From Vulpes vulpes (lineage: Eukaryota > Chordata > Mammalia > Carnivora > Canidae), in NCBI RefSeq assembly GCF_048418805.1, contig NC_132791.1:72239001-72303000 (forward strand): DNA of 64,000 nucleotides, written 5' to 3'. Both the position numbers and the translations under genes were made by a program. Below, piece by piece: positions 50,401 to 57,500 of this stretch (positions are counted from its first letter, which is position 1; each line of letters begins with the position of its first letter). The notes under the pieces are model-generated. The model had not been told where the DNA came from. It was given only the letters and a program-made list of their open reading frames with translations, and did not search any database.

Positions 50401-53400
50401 AAAGACAGAAGCCCCATGGGGCTCAGGATTCCTGAAGTCAGCTCCGGCCACATTTGGTGGCCTCCACATGGCCCCTGCTACCCTTCTCAGTGCTCCAGGC
50501 ACAGGCCCCTCCTGCTCCTCTCGCCTGAGACCCCGGCAGGGCCTGTGCAGCCTCTCCCTGCATGTTCCTCTCGTCCTTGGGACCTCAGAGAACCAGGCCT
50601 CCTTCAACCCTTGGCTGAGCGTGGATCAGGGGATCGTGTATCTCCTCTTTGCACTACCAGCTCCATGAAGATCAGACCAGGTCACTCTCTGCTCATCCCC
50701 AGCACAAAGGCCACGGGAAGGGCTCACACACATGTGCCGATTGGATGAATGTGGCCTTCACCTGCTTCTGGCTGGTCGGACTTGCCAGCGTAGACCGTGG
50801 AGCCCCTCTGAGGTCAGGGGCACACTGTGTTTATGTCTGTAGTTTGATAGAACCATGTGCTTACCCTCTTTTAAAAATACGCAGATAGGGGATCCCTGGG
50901 TAGCTCAAGCGGTTTGGCACCTGCCTTTGGCCCAGGGAGCGATCCTGGAGTCCCGGGATCGGGATCAGGTCCGCATCGGGCTCCCTGCAAGGAGCCTGCT
51001 TTTCCCTCTGCCTGTGTCTCTGCCTCTCTCTCTCTCTCTCTCTTTCTCTGTGTCTATCATGAATGAATGAATGAATGAATGAATGAATGAATAAATAAAT
51101 AAATCTTTAAAAAAAACGCAGATAATTTCCCAAGACTTGTTTCTACTAAACCAGTACTCCGAATGATTATCATTTTCTGTTTCCTTTAGAATTTTTCCGG
51201 TGGTGTTCACCTCAAGCTTATCCGTTGGTTCTTTCCTGAATCTTCTATACCCCCTTTGAATATGGGGATGGCATTTATCCTTCTCTTTCACCTTCTCTCA
51301 TTGTCTCAGGATTCCTACACCCTGGGAATCATGGATAGAAGCTGAGAGATCTAGGTACGTCTGAGCAGACCCAGAGACCTGGCTCTGAGGATGCTGAGGC
51401 TGCCCCTTGTCGCCATCAGGAATTCAGATTCCAGAGTACCGGGGCATGCCCAACGTGGGAGAGCCTTTCCCCTTGTAGCTCATGTGCATGCAATCCACGG
51501 AGCCACCTGCTGCATACATGAAGCTGGGTTTCAAGTGCAGGGGTCGTCCAGGGATGAAGGCTGTCGTTATCCAGCCTCTTCTCTGCCTGGACAGCCATGG
51601 GCCTCTATCTTTGAAGTTCTTGAAAATCCCACCTCAGTGAGCCCAGGAGACTTGCAGTGGGCTCAGCCCCCTCCTGTGTGGGCAGAAGCTCCTCACCTGC
51701 CAGTTATTTTCAGTGTCAGCTTTTGACCACCTGTGTCCTTGGGCGAGGGGGCCTCTGAGGGCAGCAGGGTCAGCCCAGCAGGTAGTCGTGGAAAGGGGAC
51801 AGCAAGCCAGTCCCCCACAGGGCCCAGGGTACAGCTCTCCTGCAGCTGATCCAGTGGATGTGGCCAGGACACCAGTGTCCTCCTGTCTGGTCTCCCTTAT
51901 TGGAGCTGGGACCTCGGAACCTTCCCTGGATTCCCATCCTCAGCCTCGGCACTGGCCTCCCTGAACCCAGACTACTGAGTCCAACCTACCAGTACCCCCT
52001 CCAAGGCTGGTTTCCCTGCCTCGCACAGGGTGGCCCTGAGCAGGTACACCTCGGTGCCACCGCCAGATGCTGGGGAAGCTTCCATGTTTGGTCATGGAGT
52101 AGGGCTTGTTCAGCTCCTCTCTGGCCTTTTGTTCCCAGGTGGTGGGTAGTGAAGGAAGGACATGGGGGTTCAGGAGTGGGGGCAGCAGATGCGAGAGGTG
52201 GTACTTTTTCTGGTCCTCTGATGAGGAAGCCCCCTTGGCCCCTGGCCCCATGCTGTTTACTCTTCTTCCCTGGGCCCCACTGTTATCTCATAGCCCTGAT
52301 CACCCTCCCTCTTTATAGAAGGACATTTAGGGCTCAGAGAGGTCAAGTAACTTGCCCAAAGACACACAGCACTGAAAACACTCGGGCTCATTTCATTGAC
52401 CTGCGCATGGCACTTTATATCATCTGACCCGATCCCTGTGTGAGAAATCTTTTACAGCAAAATGTTGAAATATTTTTGGAGCCAAAGATACAATGTTTAA
52501 AAATACTTTGGAGGGAGGGAGAAATGTGTGAAGGGATAGAAGGAGTGAATTTGGCAAAATGCTGATGATTGTTGAGCCTAGGTGATGAAATCACGGGAGT
52601 TAAGGGTTGTTTTTCTCTGTCTGTGTATGCTTGTAATGTTCCACAGTAAAAGCTTAAAAGTAGGCCCCAAACACCCGAATTTTGGAAACAATTTGTTCCT
52701 CATCACAGCTCACATATACCAAGTGCCAAAATAAGAGTGCACATGATGTCGGGGACTCTTTGCCAAAAAGTTATGTGGTGGCAACGGTTTTTCTCTGTTT
52801 TGCTGATGAAGAGACCAAAGCTCAGAGAGGTGAAGTGCCTTGCCCAAGGCCACACAGCTGTGGTTTGGGAGCCTGGATCCAAGTGAGCTCAGGCGGCCCC
52901 ATCCAGACCTCATGCTCTGAGTCCTACTGGCCCTGCCTGATCAGACCAGCTCCTTTCTGGGTTGAGTCCTTGCTGTCCATGCTGGAAGGGGAGCCACCCA
53001 CATTCCACCTGCAGCTTCCAGGGGAGGGGAGGCAGCATCCAGAGGATATCACTTTGGAGTGGCTGCTCTCTGTTAAGGGCGACTGGGCAACTTGGAGATC
53101 TCAAAGACACATGGAAGCGCCCCTGGCCTGGACCTGGGTGGGTGGGCCTGGGGCCAAGGAACCCTCATTCCAGCCCACAGTGCTCAGCACACCTGACTGG
53201 ATCCCAGGTTAACAAATGAGCTTGTTCTCTGAACACCCACACCTGTTGGATGGCTGCCCTCAACAGCCCTTCCTAAGCCTCACTTCTCATCCACAGCGTG
53301 ATTAGAAAGGATTTCCCAGCACAGCCCTGGTGGCAGGACTGACAGCTCCAAGGGGCTGGCAAGGAGGCCCTGTTTCTTTAGGAAACCAGGCAGGACTTAA

Positions 53401-56400
53401 ACCATCCCTACCACCACAGCTGGAAGGGTAGGGTCTGCCTTTGAAATGGCTCCAGCACTGGCAGAGGCAGGCCTGACAAGGGTGGATGGTTCTGCCTTGT
53501 CTTGTGGATGGTTCAGATCTCATTCTGCTGAAGACCTCCTGGGGAGAGGGGCTCAAGCAGGAGACTCTCATCTCCTTGCACTCCTCATCCATCCACCCCT
53601 GCATCCACCCATCTGCTAGGGCCCATCTCTCCTTTTATATGATACCCACATCCTAATTTACTCATCTATTTTTCCTCCTTCCTTCCTAATGTTTGCCACT
53701 CACTCATCCACCCACCTATCCATCCCTCCACCCATTCATCCACTGACCCCCTCCCCCTCCCACCCAACTATCCATCTCTCCACCCATCCATCCATCTACC
53801 CACTCACTCACCCTCTCACCTACCCATTCATCCACTCACCTACCCAACCTTCTACCACCCACCCACCCATCCATTCATCTCTCCATCCATCCATCCATCT
53901 ATCCATCCATCTACCTATCTATCCATCCATCCTTATTCACTCATCCATTCACCCACCATCCATCCATTCACCCATCCATTCATCTGTCCACTCATATATC
54001 TACCCATCCATCCACCTACCCATTCACCCTTATTCATCCATCCACCCATCCATTCTTATTCACCTATCTTTTTTTTCTTATTCACCTATCCACTCACCTA
54101 CCCATCCATCCATTTACCCATCCACCCAACCATCCACTTCTTCATTCATCTACTCATCTATCCATCCATCCATTCATCCACCCATCCATTCATCTACTCA
54201 TATCTACCCATCCATCCATTGACCCATCCATTCTTCCTTATTCATCCATCCACATACCCGTCCATCAATCCATTCTTATTCGTTCATCCTCTCAGCTACC
54301 GACCCATCTATCCATCTACTCATCCACCAATCCATCCTTATTCATCCATCCACTATCTATCCACCAATCCACCCATCCACCCATCCAACTATCCATCCAC
54401 CCATCCATTCTTATTCACCATCCACTCATCCATTCTTATTCATCCATCAACTCATCCATCCATCCATCCATCCATCCATCTATCCCTCCCTCCTTCCCTC
54501 CCCACTCATCAATTTTTCCACATCCACTCATACCAAATATCCATCTTCCTATCAGAATATCCAAACATCTATCTTCCCCCCTCTACCCATCCATCAAAGT
54601 AGCTAACTATCCATCCAGTCAGCCAGCATACCCTCCCTGCTTCTAATCCATCCTTGATTTATCCAATCATTGAGTCTTCTCTGACCCTATATCCTGCTGC
54701 ATCCTAAGCCAAGTGTCAGGATCCCCAAGGGGATTAGGGGATGCAGAGGAGGAGGAGTAGGGAGGAGGTGGAGAAAGGGGTGGAGAAGAAAGAAGGAGGA
54801 GGAGATGGAGGAGGAAGAGATGACTCTCATCTCACTGAGCCCTCAGAGTGGCTAAGTCACTTGTTTGCTATGTGAAGTGGCCCATAGGCAAGGCCTCCTT
54901 CCCTGAGCCTGTTAGGCTATGGGCTTTATGGCTCCCTATTGCCCATCCTGCCTTGGCAGTTTTCCTTTGTTTCACAAGCACCTGGCTCTGTCACATCTGA
55001 CCCACTTTGAGGCACATGACTAGCTACCAGCTTGCCACATTCAGCGTCCTCCCAGGGCAACTGACCTGCATCCTCCAAACCCCACCCCCCCGCCGTGTTC
55101 TGTCCTAGGGAACACATCAGTGCTGGCCACTGGAGCACTGCTGGAGAATTGTTCTGGAGATTCTACTACATTTGCTTCTTCTGACTGTGCCAGGAGACCT
55201 CCCTCTGCTTCACAGGTTCCTGCTCTGTATTCTGACCCTTACCCTGAGATGGGGGGATCTTTGTCCTCCTTATACCTTTAAGGGTCTTCCCCCCAGAGTA
55301 ATACAGCTGGGAGAACAGGGTAGAGTGGGGTACAGAGGCACCTGATGCCCACTACACTGGCTGTCTTCCAAGCGACTAGAGTACTAGGGTGGTACCTTGG
55401 GATGTGGTTTTGGCCACAGGGGGGCCCCCTCTTTCTTCCTCTGCCCCAACCTAGGCTCTCCAGGCCAGCCTAATGGGTCACTGACCAATGGGCCTGATCA
55501 CAAGAGCCCGTGAGTAGGTCCTTCCTTGCTTGCCATCTGATGACATGTATGAGTGCGGGGGAGGAGAGAGGCCTGGTTTCCCTGCCAGCTCTGCAGGCCT
55601 AATTTCCTGATGGAGAAAAGGGCTGATTTTACAGGGGCTGCAGGGTACAGATGAGAAGATGAGGGAAGGCCCTGAGGCTGGCCCCAGGAACAGGCTTGTC
55701 TGCAGGGGTGCAGACAGGTGTGGGACTTGTGCTAGGTTTGCCTACCTCATCACAGGGGGCAATGCGGCCCATCACATCCTTCAGGTGCCCAATGGTCGAC
55801 TCCTCCTGGAAGTCCCGTGGGAATGTCTCCGTCCATTCGGCCAGCAACTGGAGCAGTTTGGGGCCAAACTTCTGGACCCGGGCCTGCAAGCCAAGCCAAG
55901 GAGCATCCTCACAAGGTGAAGGGTGCCTAGAGGCAGGACCCCATCAGCTAGCGCATTGGCCACTCACTGTGCATCCTTAGCTGGGGTTGGGCTACTAGGG
56001 CAGTGCCTCTGGTAGCCAAAGGAGGTGTGCCTTGTGCCTTCTCTGGGTCAGGTGACAGGGACATGACATAGGGATGGGGGCTGACCACATGGGGGAACAG
56101 CCAGGGACAGACACATTTGGGGCAGTATCCTCTGTTGTGTTTGCCTGCTGGGCATTCCATCTCCCTTTCTGTGATAGTAACATCTCAGCTTGCTTTGGGG
56201 GTTTCCATCTCCCTCATCCCCAGCCCTTGGGGTTCAGGTGCAGCTGACCTTGCCCCAGGTCCCCTGGCATGGGCCCAGATCAGTGCTGGTCAAAGAGTAC
56301 ATGGTACACTCCCCAACCTGAACAGTGATTGGTTCACAGATGAACATGTCTCCTAAGCTAAGCCAATGAGATCGGGACTTGCATTGGAACCTGTTTAGAA

Positions 56401-57494
56401 CGGGGCTTGCTCTTGCCATTGAATTGGGAAGAGTAGGTGGTGAGCCTGGAGTGACAGAGGCCACCTGTCATTGTGTGAGGAGAACCTGCCCAAGTGAGGG
56501 TGAGGCCGGCCCAGAAAAAAACAGAGCAGAGGGTTGGAGGGAGAAAGACCACATTTCCATCGGGGTCATTTGAGCCCCCAGGAGCTAGTGGTACTTGAGA
56601 CTTTGCAGTTCCATGAGCTAGTAAAGTCCTTTCATCTTAGGCCAGTTGAAGTTGGGTTTCTATCACAATAGCAGCAGAGCTCGATCGACATACTTATAAA
56701 TAGAGATTCACATCTATACCTATTCACATATATACCTATAAATAGAGAATATGGGGAACCTATAGAGGAGGGCAGGGTGGAACAGAGTGTGCAGAGGGCA
56801 GAAAGCACAGCAGATGCTGCAGGGCCATCCCAGATGGCAAGGGTCCTACTGGTGGGGCTCTGGGCATGGTGTGAGCTCAGGGGCTCTCACAGGGCTTAAT
56901 GGTTTCAACTCTGTCCCTTCTAGCTCTGGGCCTCAGACATATCAGAAGCCCCCTGTGGGCTCCTCCTCAGGAGAATGGAGATAATCACTACCACTCCAAG
57001 AGGCTGATGCATGAGGGCATGTCAGGGGCATGTCTATCTACTCACGGGCCTCCTGCCCTGCCTCTTACCTTGTCCAGCACTGGCTGGTCCAGCTGTTGCT
57101 GCTCAATGCACAGGTGGCAGACTCGGGCCAGGAGCTCCTGGGGCTCGATAAAAAGGCGGGAGCTCAGAAGGAAGGTGAAGATGTAGGCTTTCTAGGGGAA
57201 CACAGAGAAAGCAGCATGTACTCACAAGACCAGCCCCAGCCCTACTGTCTCCCCCATGCCTGGTGGAAGGGAGCCCACTCCCTGGTGCCCTTCCTCCCCG
57301 CCGGGTAGGTCACCCACCTCAGGGTAGTAGTCAGTCGTGGGCACCAGGTGCTGGATCAGGGTGTCCAGGGAGGCTGACAAGGGAGCTCCATCCAGGAGGG
57401 ATTGCCCGGCCGGCTCGCCATCTGTGGGCTCGGTGTGGGGTGGGCCAAGACTGCCTGGAGTGACCATGTCAGAGGTGTTCAGGGTCCGGGGCAT
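24519..57494 (-). CDS. RASGEF1C: RASGEF1C, RasGEF domain family member 1C (spliced, 13 coding exons)
   Basis: Guanine nucleotide exchange factor for small Ras-family GTPases. Paralogues RASGEF1A and RASGEF1B are reported to act on RAP2; the substrate of 1C is not shown by sequence. Exons (high to low): 57318-57494, 57069-57191, 55746-55883, 47861-48061, 46725-46799, 38201-38290, 36699-36801, 36147-36226, 35968-36063, 31897-31992, 30284-30407, 25020-25092, 24519-24543. They join to 466 codons plus TGA with no internal stop; every intron is GT-AG. The REM/RasGEF_N region is roughly residues 35-165 and the catalytic CDC25-homology domain roughly 200-450, with the conserved block around FNIGNFNSLMAI in exon 7. 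Start chosen because MPRTLNTSDMVTPGSL matches the family N-terminus and an acceptor sits just upstream. Member C rather than A or B is assigned from the N-terminus and the ILGKT C-terminus, from memory. No disabling change is visible. Confidence 0.96.
24544..25019 (-). other. RASGEF1C intron 12
   Basis: 476-bp GC-rich intron, unique-looking, no recognisable repeat. Confidence 0.85.
25020..25092 (-). CDS. RASGEF1C: RASGEF1C coding exon 12
   Basis: Gly435 (completed)-Leu458 plus two bases of Arg459 (GLYLASYESESPENQTEKER...SL), an acidic tail after the catalytic domain. Acceptor GACCAG, donor GTGAGT, phase 2. Too short and too split to stand out as an ORF on its own. Confidence 0.95.
25430..28260 (-). 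mobile_element. old L1, minus orientation, in RASGEF1C intron 11
   Basis: From low to high: reversed ORF2 C-terminal region (about 25480-25800), reversed RT region, then reversed 5'/ORF1 region (27560-28170: GAATTCTGGGTTGGCAG..., TGAATCTGTAGGCATATC). Same sense as the host gene. SINE inserted at 26760. Confidence 0.75.
26760..26922 (-). mobile_element. SINEC SINE (diverged)
   Basis: Reversed AAAGATTTTATTTATTTATTT tail, GA linker, head ending TATCCAGGAGCCCC. Slightly shortened in the middle. Sense to RASGEF1C. Confidence 0.88.
28613..29124 (+). mobile_element. solo MaLR (MLT1-type) LTR with 5-bp TSD
   Basis: Starts TGTTGTAGGTTGAATGATGG and ends GGAAACTAACACA, with the typical GTGTCCTTCTAAGAGGGAGA and CTGACACCTTGGTTTTAG blocks. 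Flanked by ACTAG at 28608-28612 and 29125-29129, the 5-bp duplication expected for ERVL-MaLR. No internal retroviral region. Confidence 0.85.
29150..29345 (-). repeat. MIR SINE fragment
   Basis: Reversed MIR pattern (tatagatgcaccagatgagg, gtcacacagcttgctgg). Confidence 0.75.
29833..29876. repeat. (CA)n microsatellite
   Basis: About 13-14 CA units, a TA interruption, then further CA units. Confidence 0.95.
30284..30407 (-). CDS. RASGEF1C: RASGEF1C coding exon 11
   Basis: Residues 394-434 plus the first base of Gly435 (KFLELAKQVGEFITWKQVEC... to ...IFSED). C-terminal helices of the catalytic domain. Acceptor CTGGCAG, donor GTAAGG. Phase 1. The following intron 11 is 5.2 kb and repeat-rich. 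Confidence 0.96.
30408..31896 (-). other. RASGEF1C intron 10
   Basis: 1.5 kb. Contains an AT-rich low-complexity stretch at about 30640-30865 (TTAAGTAAA/ATTTAA motifs) and a short MIR-like fragment near 31355-31420. Otherwise GC-rich unique sequence. Confidence 0.8.
31897..31992 (-). CDS. RASGEF1C: RASGEF1C coding exon 10
   Basis: Residues 362-393 (IVIPFFSLLIKDIYFLNEGC... to ...GHVNFE), matching the IPFLG-L-KDL-F-NEG element near the catalytic helical hairpin of RasGEF proteins. Acceptor CCCCTAG, donor GTAGGG. Phase 0. Confidence 0.96.
32580..32967 (+). mobile_element. MLT1-type LTR fragment
   Basis: CTCCCAAAAACCTATGTTTG, ACCAGAAGCTAGAAGAGG, GACCTCCAGAACTGGGAGGG and terminal CAGACTAACACA follow the MLT1 order. 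No clear TSD. Confidence 0.8.
33570..33710 (-). repeat. MIR SINE fragment
   Basis: Reversed MIR tail: CCCAGAGAGGTTAAGTAAGT, then a CTCACAGAGCAGTAAGTAGC block. Confidence 0.75.
33856..33888. repeat. (GCTT)n microsatellite
   Basis: Seven GCTT units, preceded by a GAAGCTTG palindrome-like start. Confidence 0.9.
34285..34500 (+). repeat. MIR SINE
   Basis: Fairly full MIR: CCTGATTCCCGGCTCTGCTG, TTGCTGTGTGATTGGACAAG, ending GGTGCTCAGTAAAG. A G-run near 34437-34452 interrupts it. Confidence 0.8.
35463..35686 (+). mobile_element. SINEC SINE in RASGEF1C intron 9 (antisense)
   Basis: GGGGTGCCTGAGTGGCTCAG head, (CT)n linker, AAATAAATATCTT tail. 16-bp TSDs at 35447-35462 and 35687-35702 with one mismatch. 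Confidence 0.95.
35968..36063 (-). CDS. RASGEF1C: RASGEF1C coding exon 9
   Basis: Residues 330-361 (HQMDPTGNFCNYRTALRGAA... to ...SREK). The N-YR-AL pattern is typical of RasGEF domains. Acceptor TTTCTAG, donor GTAGGT. Phase 0. Confidence 0.96.
36147..36226 (-). CDS. RASGEF1C: RASGEF1C coding exon 8
   Basis: Ser303 (completed)-Glu329 (SGMNMSPVSRLKKTWAKVKT...ILE), the conserved segment with the SPV-RL motif of RasGEF domains. Acceptor CTTCCAG, donor GTGAGC. The following intron 8 is only 83 bp. Confidence 0.96.
36655..36669 (+). promoter_or_regulatory. CTCF-like motif in RASGEF1C intron 7
   Basis: CCTCTAGGGGGCACT matches the CTCF core consensus at 14 of 15 positions, and the 5' flank GG also fits the extended motif. 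It starts 28 bp beyond the exon 7 donor. Confidence 0.5.
36699..36801 (-). CDS. RASGEF1C: RASGEF1C coding exon 7
   Basis: Residues 269-302 plus the first base of Ser303 (PAKKKQRAQVVEFFIDVARE...MAII). It contains the best conserved RasGEF block, the helix ending FNIGNFNSLMAI, equivalent to the NFN-containing helix of SOS-type exchangers. Acceptor CCCCAG, donor GTGAGT, phase 1. A strong CTCF-like motif lies 28 bp past the donor. Confidence 0.96.
36802..38200 (-). other. RASGEF1C intron 6
   Basis: 1.4 kb of mostly unique sequence. Near the exon 6 donor, 38115-38177 holds an imperfect tandem pair of a roughly 30-bp unit containing CCTTTGGCTGTGCTAG. Confidence 0.8.
38201..38290 (-). CDS. RASGEF1C: RASGEF1C coding exon 6
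   Basis: Residues 239-268 (PCFSEKTTNLEAYVKWFNRL... to ...EICM), RasGEF domain. Acceptor TTTCCTAG, donor GTGTGT (weaker than the others). A near-consensus SINEC in the sense orientation ends about 145 bp upstream of this acceptor. Phase 0. Confidence 0.95.
38436..38623 (-). mobile_element. SINEC_Cf-type SINE (young), sense to RASGEF1C
   Basis: Near-consensus: 26-T tract, GA linker, head ending GCGCCACCCAGGGATCCC. TSD TTCAGTCTTTTTT begins at 38429 and again at 38624. Lies about 145 bp upstream of the exon 6 acceptor. Confidence 0.96.
38706..39323 (+). mobile_element. TcMar-Tigger (Tigger2-like) DNA transposon fossil
   Basis: Inverted ends CAGTTGATTATCATTATTC and the reverse of AATAACAAGAGTCAACTG; a TA follows the 3' end at 39324-39325, while the 5' TA has decayed. 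The interior retains blocks such as CAATATATATTAAATAAGGT and CCCTGTATTTCCC. Non-coding remnant. Confidence 0.75.
39458..39652 (+). mobile_element. SINEC SINE
   Basis: GGGGCACATAGGTGGCTCAG head with a short internal duplication (GATCATGATCACGAAGGTCA) not seen in the other copies. TSD ATTCAACTGCA at 39447-39457 and 39653-39663. Confidence 0.94.
40751..40924 (+). mobile_element. SINEC SINE (SINEC2-like)
   Basis: GGGCGGCCTGGGTGGCTCAG head, short linker, AATAAATGAATAAAATCTT tail followed by 13 A. Confidence 0.93.
41461..41898 (+). mobile_element. MER2/Tigger1-type DNA transposon
   Basis: Starts CAATAGATCTCCCCTTATCC and ends CAGATAAAGAGGGGGACTCC-TG, which are inverted versions of each other. TA dinucleotides at 41459-41460 and 41899-41900 form the expected TA duplication. 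The interior has ATAATTGTTCTATTTGG and AGTTATTGTTGTTAATCTC. No transposase ORF. Confidence 0.85.
42123..42304 (+). mobile_element. SINEC SINE
   Basis: GGGCACCTGGGTGGCTCAGT head, (CT)n linker, AATAAATAATATCTT tail. TSD AAGACAAAAG at 42113-42122 and 42305-42314. Confidence 0.94.
43508..43690 (+). mobile_element. SINEC SINE
   Basis: AGGGCAGCCTGGGTGGCTCA head, CT linker, AAATAAATAAAATCTTTAAA tail. Confidence 0.94.
44010..45533 (+). mobile_element. hAT-type DNA transposon fossil (transposase-derived)
   Basis: About 44480-45000 retains the transposase C-terminal end: translated pieces EDLPNSVNS, ENIHSSENAVKYSSLFQLYI and CERLDF recall the SEKA-LLPF-TTYLCE-GF motif of hAT dimerisation domains. The 3' end GAGAACTGATG resembles a hAT inverted-repeat end (GAGAACCACTG). 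Multiple stops. A SINE interrupts it at 45211. The 5' boundary is approximate. Confidence 0.65.
45211..45402 (-). mobile_element. SINEC SINE nested in hAT fossil (sense to RASGEF1C)
   Basis: Reversed tail, (GA)n linker, head ending GGCCACCAGGGCTGCCC. Perfect TSD GTTATCAGTTTT at 45199-45210 and 45403-45414. Confidence 0.95.
45534..46335. mobile_element. old L1 pieces on both strands
   Basis: 45540-45690 reads as plus L1 3' ORF2 text (TACAGGGAAACATGTAAGAA... CACAAATGTCCATCTACC). 45930-46335 reads as a reversed L1 3' ORF2 block. 45700-45930 not recognised. Confidence 0.5.
46360..46530. promoter_or_regulatory. short CpG-rich block with CTCF-like motif
   Basis: CpG-dense stretch standing out against CpG-poor repeat DNA to its left; includes GCGCGC, GCGGCGCCC and CCGCCCCCGC. 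CCGCTGGAGGGCACC at 46384-46398 matches the CTCF core at 13 of 15 positions. About 200 bp beyond the exon 5 donor. Function unknown. Confidence 0.4.
46725..46799 (-). CDS. RASGEF1C: RASGEF1C coding exon 5
   Basis: Residues 214-238 (ERLRHIGPEEFVQAFVNKDP...STK), early RasGEF catalytic domain. Acceptor GGTGCAG, donor GTAGAA. Phase 0. Only 75 bp, bordered by the 8.4-kb intron 5. Confidence 0.95.
47107..47325 (+). repeat. MIR SINE, nearly full length
   Basis: CAATCCTGGCTCTGTCCCTT, TGTGTGACTTCAGGCAAGTC, CTGGACCTTTGTTTCTTCAT, ending AGTGCTGAGTATAACACC. Lies in intron 4. Confidence 0.88.
47522..47635 (-). repeat. MIR SINE fragment
   Basis: GATGGGGAAACTGAGGCCCT, then GGCAGAGCCAGGATTGGGAC: reversed MIR tail. 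Confidence 0.75.
47861..48061 (-). CDS. RASGEF1C: RASGEF1C coding exon 4
   Basis: Residues 147-213 (AYRKRMHQLLQALHQ... to ...LAQQLTHVEL). This is the longest coding exon and joins the REM region to the start of the catalytic domain; DPYTLAQQLTHVE is the typical entry to a RasGEF domain. Acceptor TTCCTCCAG, donor GTGAGC. Phase 0. Confidence 0.95.
49121..49291 (+). mobile_element. SINEC SINE in intron 3 (antisense)
   Basis: GGGCACCTGGGTGGCTCAGT head, A tail of about 18. 15-bp TSDs at 49106-49120 and 49292-49306, one mismatch. Confidence 0.95.
50888..51115 (+). mobile_element. SINEC_Cf-type SINE with expanded GAAT tail (antisense)
   Basis: GGGGATCCCTGGGTAGCTCA head, (CT)n linker, then about eight GAAT units (51059-51091) before AAATAAATAAATCTT. 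TSD ACGCAGATA at 50879-50887 and 51116-51124. Confidence 0.95.
52310..52400 (-). repeat. MIR SINE fragment
   Basis: GGCTCAGAGAGGTCAAGTAA followed by CTTGCCCAAAGACACACAGC. Confidence 0.75.
52440..52665 (+). mobile_element. old L1 3' end fragment
   Basis: GAATTTGGCAAAATGCTGAT, ATTGTTGAGCCTAGGTGATG and the final AATGTTCCACAGTAAAAGC follow the 3' UTR of old L1 families. Confidence 0.6.
52785..52895 (-). repeat. MIR SINE fragment
   Basis: CTGATGAAGAGACCAAAGCT, GTGCCTTGCCCAAGGCCACA: reversed MIR tail. Confidence 0.75.
53580..54620. repeat. CATC/CCAT tetranucleotide array, about 1 kb
   Basis: Imperfect tandem CATC units with CACC, TATC, TATT and CTCA variants and occasional longer phrases (TTATTCATCCATCCA). 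Because 4 does not divide into codons, a frame cycles His-Pro-Ser-Ile, giving long but meaningless ORFs. The RASGEF1C pre-mRNA carries the complementary GATG array. Confidence 0.96.
54727..54826. repeat. GA-rich (polypurine) tract
   Basis: About 100 bp almost entirely purine on the plus strand (GGAGGAGG, GAAGAAAGAAGG units), starting about 105 bp after the pyrimidine-rich CATC array. Confidence 0.9.
55746..55883 (-). CDS. RASGEF1C: RASGEF1C coding exon 3
   Basis: Residues 101-146 (ARVQKFGPKLLQLLAEW... to ...IAPCDE), the core of the REM/RasGEF_N domain. Acceptor CTTGCAG, donor GTAGGC. Phase 0. The following intron 3 is 7.7 kb and carries the CATC array. Confidence 0.95.
55884..57068 (-). other. 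RASGEF1C intron 2
   Basis: 1.2 kb; about 56290-56680 looks like an old LTR-like repeat (listed separately). No other features recognised. Confidence 0.8.
56290..56680 (+). repeat. ancient LTR-like repeat
   Basis: GATTGGTTCACAGATGAACATG, later CCATGAGCTAGTAAAGTCC and CCAGTTGAAGTTGGGTTTCT, a pattern I recognise from mammalian LTR-type repeats without being able to name the family. Confidence 0.4.
57069..57191 (-). CDS. RASGEF1C: RASGEF1C coding exon 2
   Basis: Residues 60-100 (KAYIFTFLLSSRLF... to ...QPVLDK), start of the RasGEF_N/REM helical region. Acceptor CCCCTAG, donor GTAAGAGG. The intron to exon 1 is only 126 bp. Phase 0 on both sides. Confidence 0.95.
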
Positions 57495-57500
57495 GCCTGT
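57318..57500 (-). CDS. RASGEF1C: RASGEF1C coding exon 1 (start codon exon)
   Basis: Coding part is 57318-57494 (residues 1-59, MPRTLNTS... to ...DYYPE). The ATG has G at -3. On the minus strand a pyrimidine-rich tract ending CTGCAG precedes ACAGGC-ATG, so this exon probably begins at 57500 and is spliced to an upstream 5' UTR exon. The donor is GTGGGT at 57316-57317. Phase 0. Residues 1-35 are Pro/Thr/Ser/Gly-rich and probably disordered. Confidence 0.93.

Larger units (their letters stand above)
48062..55745 (-). other. RASGEF1C intron 3
   Basis: 7.7 kb, mostly GC-rich. Holds two SINEs, an L1 3' fragment, two MIR fragments, the CATC array and a GA-rich tract. The remaining stretches (48.1-49.1, 49.3-50.9, 51.1-52.3 and 54.9-55.7 kb) show no recognisable feature. 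Confidence 0.85.

Noticed and set aside
50060..50668. 202-codon plus-strand ORF in intron 3
   Set aside because: No family resemblance, cysteine/proline-rich composition as expected from GC-rich intron sequence, antisense to RASGEF1C with no splice context.
53690..54600. CRISPR-like repeated structure
   Set aside because: Repeats are contiguous 4-bp units without unique spacers, in a mammalian genome.
53689..54602. Long ORFs (177 and 127 codons) rich in His-Pro-Ser-Ile
   Set aside because: They are the translation of the CATC tetranucleotide array, which lacks stops in that frame; not a gene.
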